From Bacteroidales bacterium (GTDB lineage Bacteria > Bacteroidota > Bacteroidia > Bacteroidales > JAFGXI01): a stretch of 25,832 bases of DNA. Of the stretch, positions 6,689 to 13,882 are shown piece after piece (within the stretch, counting starts at the first letter, position 1; each line of letters starts with the position of its first letter). Made by a program: the position numbers and the translations under genes. The DNA is taken from assembly GCA_026985625.1 (NCBI GenBank), contig JALSQC010000369.1, positions 1 to 25,832 on the forward strand. The letters run 5' to 3'. Below the pieces are notes generated by a model that was given only the letters and a program-made list of their open reading frames with translations, searched no databases and had not been told where the DNA came from.

Positions 6689-8245
6689 ATGAAAAAAGAA
6701 ATTGATATTTTGGTTATAGGCTCAGGAATTGCAGGGCTTAGCTATGCGTTAAAAGTAGCCGAGAAACATAAAGTAATTTTAATTACAAAAACAACAATAG
6801 ACCAAACAAATACAAGTTTAGCTCAAGGAGGAGTTGCCGCAGTTATAGATAAATTAGATTCATACGAGAAACATATACAAGATACCCTTATTGCAGGAGC
6901 CGGATTGTGTGAAAAAGATGTTGTTGAGATGGTTGTAAAAAAAGCACCTAAACTAATAGACGATTTAATAAACTGGGGAACAAAATTCGATAAAAATTCT
7001 CAAGGTAATTATGACTTAGCTAAAGAGGGGGGGCACTCCGAACATCGTATATTACATCATAAAGACAATACAGGATTCGAGATACAAAGAGCTTTATCAG
7101 AAAAAGTAAAAAATCATAAAAATATAGAAATCTACGAAAATTATTTTGCAATAGATTTAATAACCCAACATCATTTAGGAATAGAAGTAAATAGACATAA
7201 AGGCGGTATAGAATGCTATGGATCTTATGTTTTAAACCTTAAAACAAATAAAGTAGAAACAATATTATCAAAAATAACATATATAGCAACAGGAGGACTG
7301 GGAAATATTTATCAAACAACAACAAATAACGAGAATGCCACAGGCGATGGTATTGCTATGGTCTATCGTGCAAAAGGAATAATAGAGAACTTAGAATTTA
7401 TACAATTCCATCCAACATCATTATATAATCTTAATGAACGTCCATCGTTTTTAATAACAGAAGCATTAAGAGGGTTTGGAGCGGTATTAAAAACATTAGA
7501 TTGTAAACCGTTTATGCAAAATTATGACAAGCGAGAATCATTAGCCCCACGAGATATTGTAGCCAGAGCCATCGATAACGAGATGAAAAAAAACGGATGG
7601 GATTATGTCTATCTAGATGCACGAAATATTAATGATAAGGAGTTATTAAAACATTTTCCTAATATTTACAAAAAATGTTTATCAATTGGTATTGATATAA
7701 CTAAAGATTGCATACCGGTTGTTCCTGCAGCACATTATTCTTGTGGAGGAATAAAAGTAAATAAACAAGCACAAACAAGTATAAAATATCTTTATGCTTC
7801 GGGCGAAGCCGTTAGCACAGGATTACACGGAGCAAATCGCTTAGCTTCAAATTCTTTAATCGAAGCCATAGTATATGCCGATATTGCAGCCGAAAATACA
7901 CTAAAAAATATACAAAAAATAAATATACAAAAAAATATTCCCGACTGGGATAATAGCGGAACAACCAAAACCGAAGAAATGATTTTAATAACCCAAAATA
8001 TTAAAGAATTACAACAAATAATGAGTAATTATGTTGGAATTGTGCGTTCAAACTTACGTCTCGACAGGGCATTAAAACGTTTAGAGATAATTTATAACGA
8101 AACCGAAGATTTATACAAAACTTCAATAGTATCGGAAAAAATATGCCAATTACGAAATGCCATAAATGTTGCATATCTTATTATAAAACTTGCAAAAAAT
8201 CGAAAACAAAGTATAGGTCTGCATTATAATATAGATTTTTCTTAA
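6689..8245 (+). CDS. nadB: L-aspartate oxidase
   Basis: A 518-residue flavoenzyme (EC 1.4.3.16) that oxidises L-aspartate to iminoaspartate, the first step of de novo NAD synthesis. The N-terminal FAD-binding motif IGSGIAGLS lies at residues 10-18, followed by SLAQGGVAAV in the flavin/substrate region. Further family signatures are GGHSEHRILHHKDNTG, FIQFHPTSLY, EALRGFGAVL, APRDIVARAI and the C-terminal FAD-contact segment SGEAVSTGLHGANRLASNSL. The last 100 residues form the helical cap typical of the succinate dehydrogenase/fumarate reductase flavoprotein superfamily. The aspartate-oxidase start and length fit better than fumarate reductase. The partner genes nadA and nadC are not in the window. 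Confidence 0.95.
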   Translation: MKKEIDILVIGSGIAGLSYALKVAEKHKVILITKTTIDQTNTSLAQGGVAAVIDKLDSYEKHIQDTLIAGAGLCEKDVVEMVVKKAPKLIDDLINWGTKFDKNSQGNYDLAKEGGHSEHRILHHKDNTGFEIQRALSEKVKNHKNIEIYENYFAIDLITQHHLGIEVNRHKGGIECYGSYVLNLKTNKVETILSKITYIATGGLGNIYQTTTNNENATGDGIAMVYRAKGIIENLEFIQFHPTSLYNLNERPSFLITEALRGFGAVLKTLDCKPFMQNYDKRESLAPRDIVARAIDNEMKKNGWDYVYLDARNINDKELLKHFPNIYKKCLSIGIDITKDCIPVVPAAHYSCGGIKVNKQAQTSIKYLYASGEAVSTGLHGANRLASNSLIEAIVYADIAAENTLKNIQKINIQKNIPDWDNSGTTKTEEMILITQNIKELQQIMSNYVGIVRSNLRLDRALKRLEIIYNETEDLYKTSIVSEKICQLRNAINVAYLIIKLAKNRKQSIGLHYNIDFS

Positions 8246-8271
8246 AATTTACAAAATTTTTTTGTAAATTT
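8245..8271. repeat. Perfect 12-bp inverted repeat overlapping the C10 protease promoter
   Basis: AAATTTACAAAA (8245-8256) and TTTTGTAAATTT (8260-8271) are perfect inverted copies with a 3-base spacer. The left arm begins on the last base of the nadB stop codon and the right arm contains most of the protease -7 box. No T run follows, so it looks more like an operator, or an RNA hairpin at the nadB 3' end, than a classical terminator. Confidence 0.6.
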
Positions 8272-8272
8272 G
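8265..8272 (+). promoter_or_regulatory. Bacteroidota -7 promoter box for the C10 peptidase gene
   Basis: TAAATTTG matches TAnnTTTG, 40 bases before the ATG at 8312, predicting a leader of roughly 33 bases. It overlaps the right arm of the inverted repeat at 8245-8271. Its end supplies an in-frame TTG that mimics an upstream start. Confidence 0.55.
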
Positions 8273-8311
8273 CAGTTCTTATATTTACACATTTTTAAAA
8301 TCAGTAAAATT

Positions 8312-10414
8312 ATGAAACATTTTTTCTTATTAATATTTATAGTTCTTTTAACTATAAACACATCATTTAGTAAAAACGTAAATGCTAAAAAAGCTAAAAA
8401 TATTGCTACTAATATTTTTTATAATCGTTCAGGTTTAAATCTTAACGATATTAATCTTAAATTAGAATATGTTAAAACATATAACAACGATACACTTTAC
8501 TATGTTTTTTCAAATAAAGGAAACGGATTTATAATATTATCAGCCGATGATGCAACTATGCCATTAATCGGTTATTCTGTTAATAATACCTTTAAAAGCA
8601 ATTATGCAACCGATAACTTTGGGTTTTTCTTATCAACATTTGAGGAACAAATAAAATATGTAAAAAAAAATAAATCTGTTGCAGATAGTAGAATACAAAA
8701 TGAGTGGAATAAATATTTAGTCCCAACAAAAAGCACAAATGCACAAACAACATTACAGCCCTTGCTAATGGTAACATGGAATCAAGACTGGCCATATAAT
8801 GCAGCTTGCCCTGACGATGCAAACGGACCTGGCGGACATGTTTATGTAGGTTGTGTGGCATTATCAATGTCGCAAGTAATAAAATATTGGAATTATCCAA
8901 ATGTAGGATATAGTTCACATACAAATTATTCTTATTGGAATGGAGGCTATGGAAATCTTACCGTTAATTATGCAAACGAGAATTTTATTTGGACAAATAT
9001 GCCTTTAAAATTATTATCGGAAAACAACGATGTTGCCACATTACTTTACGATTGCAGTGTTGCTGTAGATATGCACTATTCTGCCAATGGTTCAGGCTCA
9101 TCTACCGATAGAACAGTTAATGCACTAAGCACATATTTTAAATATGATAACTCTGTAAATATTAAAGATAGAGATGATTATTCAGATATTGAATGGAAAA
9201 ATATATTAAAACAAGAAATAGATGCAAAACGCCCTATGATTTATTCCGGAATGGATAGTAATCTTGGTAGCGGACATGCATGGAATTGCGACGGATACAA
9301 TTCATCAGACGAATTTCATATGAATTGGGGCTGGGGAGGATATAACAACGGATACTTTAATTTAGATGATTTTACATCTACAGGATACAATTTCGACAGT
9401 CAATTTCAAGCAGTAGTAAGTATATTCCCTCCAACATCGGTTTATCCTGAAGGTTGCTCATCTACACCAAGATTAATAACAGGAAAAGAAGGTTCGTTTA
9501 CCGATGGCAGTGGTAACGGAAATTATACAAACAATAATAATTGCCAATGGCTAATACAACCTGCTTGCGGAACATCTGTTCAGTTAAGTTTTGATAGATG
9601 GTTAGTAGAAACAAACGACACAATAATTATTTACGATGGCTCTACTACATCTGATAATATTTTGGCAAAATTCGGGGGAGACGATTCCCCAACCACAGTA
9701 ACATCATCGGGAAATAGTATGTTAATACAATTTATTACAAATAGCACAGGAAACGATTTTGGTTTTGTAGCAAGTTATAAAACAATAACCTGCACAGGTT
9801 CAAAAACAATTACCGATGCAAGCGGAACAGTAAACGATGGTAGTGGAGATTGTAATTACGAAAATTCTAAAATTTGCAAGTGGTATATTGAGCCATCAAA
9901 CGTTGGAACATTTAACCTTAATTTTACCGAGTTCGATTTAGCAACAGTAAATACCTACGATTACGTTCAAATTTATAAAGATGTTTACGATGCAGCCCAT
10001 TTAGTAGATAGATACGACCATACAAATGTTCCAACAAATTTGACAATTGCGGCAAGCAAGTTAATAATTAATTTTAGAACAAACTCATCGGATAATGCAG
10101 GAGGTTGGACTTTTACATATACAACATCAACAGATGTTAACGAAAATCCGATAATATCAAAATTAAAAATATATCCAAATCCTTATGCAAACGATGCTAC
10201 AATAGAATATAATTTATTAAAAAATTCAGATGTTAGTATTAACATTACTAATATTTTAGGAAAAAAGTTAGGCGAAAATAATTCGTATCAAACATCAGGA
10301 ACTCATAAAATAAATTTAAGCGATATATCAAATAATTTAACCAAAGGACTATATTTTATTAACGTTACCGTAGATAATAAAGTTTATAATTATAAAATAA
10401 TTAAATCGGAATAA
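8312..10414 (+). CDS. Secreted C10-family (streptopain-like) cysteine peptidase with two CUB domains and a T9SS type A sorting domain
   Basis: A 700-residue predicted secreted protease. The order is: signal peptide (about 1-20); inhibitory Spi-type propeptide (about 25-125, including GFIILSADDATMPLIGYS); C10 catalytic domain (about 145-365) with catalytic Cys181 in GHVYVGCVALSMSQ and His322 in GSGHAWNCDGY, followed by the family's MNWGWGGYNNGYF; a first CUB domain (about 382-490) and a second (about 494-607), both opening with Cys and keeping the CUB pattern of Tyr/Phe and Asp residues; and a type A C-terminal signal (about 610-700) with LKIYPNP and GLYFINV. Family members are made as inactive zymogens and cut after export. 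The C-terminal domain marks it as cargo of the T9SS encoded at 13003-18970. The ATG at 8312 is chosen because it opens the signal peptide and follows the promoter box. Confidence 0.93.
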   Translation: MKHFFLLIFIVLLTINTSFSKNVNAKKAKNIATNIFYNRSGLNLNDINLKLEYVKTYNNDTLYYVFSNKGNGFIILSADDATMPLIGYSVNNTFKSNYATDNFGFFLSTFEEQIKYVKKNKSVADSRIQNEWNKYLVPTKSTNAQTTLQPLLMVTWNQDWPYNAACPDDANGPGGHVYVGCVALSMSQVIKYWNYPNVGYSSHTNYSYWNGGYGNLTVNYANENFIWTNMPLKLLSENNDVATLLYDCSVAVDMHYSANGSGSSTDRTVNALSTYFKYDNSVNIKDRDDYSDIEWKNILKQEIDAKRPMIYSGMDSNLGSGHAWNCDGYNSSDEFHMNWGWGGYNNGYFNLDDFTSTGYNFDSQFQAVVSIFPPTSVYPEGCSSTPRLITGKEGSFTDGSGNGNYTNNNNCQWLIQPACGTSVQLSFDRWLVETNDTIIIYDGSTTSDNILAKFGGDDSPTTVTSSGNSMLIQFITNSTGNDFGFVASYKTITCTGSKTITDASGTVNDGSGDCNYENSKICKWYIEPSNVGTFNLNFTEFDLATVNTYDYVQIYKDVYDAAHLVDRYDHTNVPTNLTIAASKLIINFRTNSSDNAGGWTFTYTTSTDVNENPIISKLKIYPNPYANDATIEYNLLKNSDVSINITNILGKKLGENNSYQTSGTHKINLSDISNNLTKGLYFINVTVDNKVYNYKIIKSE

Positions 10415-10457
10415 TCGTTATTTAAATAATTATAAAACAACAAAAATTTAAAAATAA

Positions 10458-11507
10458 ATGAAATTATCTCAATTTAATTTTAATTTACCCGAAGAGCTAA
10501 TATCTCTTCACCCGGCAGAGAATCGTGACGAATCACGTTTATTAGTTTTACACAAAGAAACAGGAGAAGTTGAACATAAAGTATTTAAAGACATAATTAA
10601 TTATTTCGAGGATAAAGATGTAATGGTCTTTAATAATACAAAAGTTTTTCCTGCACGATTATATGGAAATAAAGAAAAAACAGGAGCAAAAATAGAGGTT
10701 TTTCTATTACGCGAACTTAATACAGACCAAAAACTTTGGGACGTTTTAGTAGATCCTGCACGTAAAATAAGAATAGGAAATAAACTATATTTTGGTGAGA
10801 ACGAAGAACTTGTTGCAGAGGTTATAGACAATACAACATCTCGTGGACGAACATTGCGTTTTTTGTTTGCCGGTGATTACGATGAATTTAAAAAAACATT
10901 ATACCGTTTAGGACAAACTCCATTACCAAAATTTATTAATAGAGAAATTCAAGAATACGATACCGAAAGATACCAAACAATATTTGCAAAACACGAAGGT
11001 GCTGTTGCTGCACCAACTGCAGGAATGCATTTTAGTAAACAATTATTAAAACGTTTAGAAATTATAGGTGTAGAATTAGCCGAAATTACTTTACATGCAG
11101 GATTAGGAAACTTTAGACCTGTCGATGTAGAGGATTTAACTAAACATAAAATGGACTCGGAGCAAATATTTATAACCGAAGAAGTTGCCGATTTAGTTAA
11201 CAATGCTAAAATAAATAAACGCAGAATTTGTGCAGTAGGAACAACAGTTATGCGAACAATGGAAAGCTCTATTTCTACAATTGGCGAATTAAAACCATTT
11301 GAAGGTTGGACAAATAAATTTATATTTCCTCCTTACGATTTTAAAGTTGCAAATGCAATGATATCAAACTTTCATTTGCCGTATTCGACGTTATATATGA
11401 TGGTTTCGGCTTTTGCAGGCTACGATTTATTAAAAAAAACATACGAAATGGCTATAAAAGAAAAATATAAATTTGGAACATACGGCGATGCTATGTTAAT
11501 AATTTAA
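10458..11507 (+). CDS. queA: S-adenosylmethionine:tRNA ribosyltransferase-isomerase QueA
   Basis: A 349-residue enzyme (EC 2.4.99.17) that moves and rearranges the ribosyl group of S-adenosylmethionine onto 7-aminomethyl-7-deazaguanine in tRNA, giving epoxyqueuosine at the wobble position. Hallmarks are the N-terminal FNFNLPEELISLHPAENRDE, VMVFNNTKVFPARLYG, AAPTAGMHFS, ITLHAGLGNFRPV and the C-terminal SNFHLPYSTLYMMVSAFAG. Length is normal for the family. The gene starts 43 bases after the protease stop on the same strand, but the functions are unrelated and no promoter match is evident, so read-through is possible. Its stop is only six bases from the convergent DUF4956 gene, with no terminator between them. 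Confidence 0.96.
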   Translation: MKLSQFNFNLPEELISLHPAENRDESRLLVLHKETGEVEHKVFKDIINYFEDKDVMVFNNTKVFPARLYGNKEKTGAKIEVFLLRELNTDQKLWDVLVDPARKIRIGNKLYFGENEELVAEVIDNTTSRGRTLRFLFAGDYDEFKKTLYRLGQTPLPKFINREIQEYDTERYQTIFAKHEGAVAAPTAGMHFSKQLLKRLEIIGVELAEITLHAGLGNFRPVDVEDLTKHKMDSEQIFITEEVADLVNNAKINKRRICAVGTTVMRTMESSISTIGELKPFEGWTNKFIFPPYDFKVANAMISNFHLPYSTLYMMVSAFAGYDLLKKTYEMAIKEKYKFGTYGDAMLII

Positions 11508-11513
11508 TTTGGA

Positions 11514-12182
11514 CTAAAAACTATCATCGTTATCGTTAAATATATAATTTCCGTAACCTTTAGTTTGTTGATTATTAAAGAAATATATTTTTATTTTTGC
11601 AGTATCTTTTAAAAAGTCGATTTGTCCGATCTCGATTCTATGTATTTTTATACCTGTTCGTTTTTCTAAATCGGCAAGTAATTCTTTTCTTTTATCGGGG
11701 TGAATAAGTTCAATCTTTTCGTAAATAATTTTTTTAGATTGTTCTATATTAACAAGCCATATTTTTTCTAAAAAATAAATAAGAGAAATAACTATTAAAT
11801 TACTAACTATTAGCTCTACATAACTTATTTTCTGAGACGTAATGCCATTTATTACCGACAGAGTTATGACTATAAATAAATATGTCATTTCTTTAATAGG
11901 GATTTGATTTGTGCGATAACGTATTATACTAAATACTACAAATAGTCCTAAGGCAAAACCAAGTTTTATTTTTACACTCTCTAATAAAAAAACTAATAAA
12001 AAAATAGCAGAACTTATCATTATATAAGTAAAAATATAATCTTTTCGTTTACTGCCTGTATAATATAAATATCTTATAATAAAAACTATTATAAAAAAAT
12101 TAAAAAAGAATCTAATTAATAATTCTATAATATTTGGGTTAATTATATCAATATCAAAAAATTTAATATTTGTTAAAAACAT
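11514..12182 (-). CDS. DUF4956-family membrane protein, partner of the VTC-domain protein
   Basis: A 222-residue protein with about four to five membrane segments in residues 20-140 and a soluble C-terminal domain (about 145-222) likely to face the cytoplasm. The conserved core is LGFALGLFVVFSIIRYRT followed by IPIKEMTYLFIVI (about 74-107), the recognisable DUF4956 signature. The start at the ATG at 12182 gives MFLTNIKFFDI, which resembles the usual family start. An in-frame ATG at 12206 would add eight residues. The gene overlaps the end of the VTC-domain gene by 20 bases, so the two are probably translated together. DUF4956 and VTC-domain genes are commonly neighbours in bacteria. The molecular function is unknown; a membrane channel or anchor for the VTC enzyme is my inference. 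Confidence 0.85.
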   Translation of the reverse strand: MFLTNIKFFDIDIINPNIIELLIRFFFNFFIIVFIIRYLYYTGSKRKDYIFTYIMISSAIFLLVFLLESVKIKLGFALGLFVVFSIIRYRTNQIPIKEMTYLFIVITLSVINGITSQKISYVELIVSNLIVISLIYFLEKIWLVNIEQSKKIIYEKIELIHPDKRKELLADLEKRTGIKIHRIEIGQIDFLKDTAKIKIYFFNNQQTKGYGNYIFNDNDDSF

Positions 12183-12945
12183 AATTGTATTTATCATTGT
12201 TTGCAATTTTACTTAAAGTTAATAGTTTTTCTTTAAAGTTATTATATTTTATTCCTTTATTTAATAATAAAATACCTATAGTATATTTACTAATATTTTG
12301 TTTATATATTTTCTGTTTTTTTAAAATTTCTATAAAATCCGATTTATTATGTTTTTCGCTTTTAACCTCAGTGATTACTAAAAAAGGTAAATTTATATTT
12401 TTAGTATTATATTTGTAATTGATATTGATATCAATTGTAATCTTTTCTTTTTGTTTTTTATGAATTAGAGTAATTCTCGAGAAATCTATTAATAACGATT
12501 GTCTTAGATTAGAGCAGTTAAAAGAGGTTTTTCTTTCAATAAATTTTTTTATATCATCGGATAATTCATTGGAGAAATTTTTAATTTTTATTCTTTCTTT
12601 AATTGTTCTTCCTTTATTTGATTTAAATTTAATTTCAAAGAAAATTATATTTGATATCATATATTTTCGCTTACGTATTTTAAAGCGGTTTAGTTTTTTA
12701 TTTTGATGTGCTAAATACATATCAAAATTTTTTGTATCAAAATATTGTGTTTTATAATCTAATATTCTGCTATTATTTATTTCTAATATATTATATTTTT
12801 TAGATGCTTTTTTTAAAATATCATTAAGTTCTGTAATATTAAAAATAAACTTTGTATCTATACGGTTCATTAAGTTTATATCGCATACTTTTTGCAATGA
12901 TATAGCATTAAAGTAAGATATTATTTTTTGTATGTTATTATACAT
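12163..12945 (-). CDS. VTC-domain protein, putative polyphosphate polymerase
   Basis: A 260-residue soluble protein with the fold signatures of the VTC domain (triphosphate tunnel family), the catalytic part of yeast Vtc4 that builds polyphosphate from ATP. Visible candidate active-site residues are R28/D30/K32 in NRIDTKFIF, YFDT at 68-71, the basic strand R87-F-K-I-R-K-R, E104/K106/K108 in FFEIKFK, TID near D172, and E193/K195 in TEVKSEK. These alternating acidic and basic strands line the tunnel in the family, so the enzyme could be active. No membrane helix is present; the overlapping DUF4956 gene would supply it. The start is the ATG at 12945, since an upstream TTG lies inside a terminator hairpin. 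The region is about 17% GC in five 60-base lines counted by hand, well below its neighbours. Polyphosphate synthesis by this family in bacteria is not settled. Confidence 0.8.
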   Translation of the reverse strand: MYNNIQKIISYFNAISLQKVCDINLMNRIDTKFIFNITELNDILKKASKKYNILEINNSRILDYKTQYFDTKNFDMYLAHQNKKLNRFKIRKRKYMISNIIFFEIKFKSNKGRTIKERIKIKNFSNELSDDIKKFIERKTSFNCSNLRQSLLIDFSRITLIHKKQKEKITIDININYKYNTKNINLPFLVITEVKSEKHNKSDFIEILKKQKIYKQNISKYTIGILLLNKGIKYNNFKEKLLTLSKIANNDKYNYVFNKY

Positions 12946-12954
12946 TTTAATTAT

Positions 12955-12983
12955 AAAAAAAGACCGCAAAATAGCGGTCTTTT
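12955..12983 (-). terminator. Rho-independent terminator of the porP-gldKLMN operon
   Basis: A 10-bp perfect stem, AAAAGACCGC (12958-12967) with GCGGTCTTTT (12974-12983), encloses a 6-base loop. Read on the minus strand it is followed by seven T (complement of 12961-12955). It lies 20 bases after the gldN stop and only 12 bases before the VTC start codon, so it separates the two operons. It has T-rich ends on both sides and could also act on plus-strand transcripts. Confidence 0.88.
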
Positions 12984-13002
12984 AAATTTTATTATATAAA
13001 AA

Positions 13003-13869
13003 TTAAAATTCCCATAAATCGTGTTCAATTCTAAACATATTCATTTTTATTTTCTCCGCTTCTAATTGTGAGTCTAAACCTTTGGTATATTGATTAATAC
13101 GTCTATTATCATAAACATTTGTTTCTTTATATATATAAGATTTAAACCTACGTTTAAAGAATATGTCCTCAAAAGTTCGTCGTTCGGCATCGTTTTTTGT
13201 ATTAAATACTTCGTGATCAGCAAATAAATTACGTGCAGCCGGGAAATATACCCAAAATGTTAATTTTTGAGTAAGAATTCCTTGCACATCACCATTATCA
13301 GCTTCTACATCATCTTTTGCATATAAACGAATAGGGCAAAGACCAACTATACGAACCTCCATTTTTGAACGTTGTTTATCAAAGAACCAAACTTCTTTCA
13401 TAAGGTATCTTGTAACCTCAGATGTAGTTCTTTCTCCCGGAATAATTTTTTGATTCATTTCTCCGGTTACAGGGTCCTCAATAAATTGGGTATCATTAAT
13501 TGCTCCAAAATTTTCGTCTATTCCTTTTAAAGTTATAGGTGTAGTAAATTCGTCGTCGTCGGTATCGTAAACAACCATACCATCGTTTTCAACACCATAT
13601 ATTAATAAATCTATTAAACTATATCTGTCATCTAATGGAGTTGTAGGATAGTAAAGAGGAAAATTTATTTTTTCTCGTAAATCTAATATTCTCCATATTT
13701 TTTTACTCCAAGCAACATCTGCTTCTCTTAAATAATGATATGGTATTGGTTTTCTTGCCGGCACATGTTCTTTTACATATACTCCATCTAATACATCAGA
13801 TTGAGCATTTACCTTAATAAATGGTATTAAGATAAAAATTACTGAGAGAATAATTAATTTACGTTTCAT
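13003..13869 (-). CDS. gldN: T9SS ring protein GldN/PorN
   Basis: A 288-residue periplasmic component of the type IX secretion system. Residues 1-22 are a signal peptide (cleavage near VNA before Gln23). The mature protein shows GldN family landmarks: YVKEHVPARKPIPYHYLREADV, WRILDLREKINFPLYYP, TTSEVTRYLMKEVWFFDKQRS, and IVGLCPIRLYAKDD. In P. gingivalis the PorN protein forms a ring with the lipoprotein PorK at the outer membrane. The gene is the last of the operon, 13 bases after gldM, and is followed by the strong terminator at 12955-12983. I see no truncation or missing part. Confidence 0.95.
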   Translation of the reverse strand: MKRKLIILSVIFILIPFIKVNAQSDVLDGVYVKEHVPARKPIPYHYLREADVAWSKKIWRILDLREKINFPLYYPTTPLDDRYSLIDLLIYGVENDGMVVYDTDDDEFTTPITLKGIDENFGAINDTQFIEDPVTGEMNQKIIPGERTTSEVTRYLMKEVWFFDKQRSKMEVRIVGLCPIRLYAKDDVEADNGDVQGILTQKLTFWVYFPAARNLFADHEVFNTKNDAERRTFEDIFFKRRFKSYIYKETNVYDNRRINQYTKGLDSQLEAEKIKMNMFRIEHDLWEF

Positions 13870-13882
13870 AGCTTTTATAATT

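Noticed and set aside
8270..8311. TTG-initiated N-terminal extension of the C10 peptidase.
   Set aside because: It lies inside the promoter box and inverted repeat; the ATG at 8312 directly starts the signal peptide.
12946..12969. TTG-initiated extension of the VTC-domain protein.
   Set aside because: It would start within the loop of the T9SS operon terminator; the ATG at 12945 suffices for a full-length family member.
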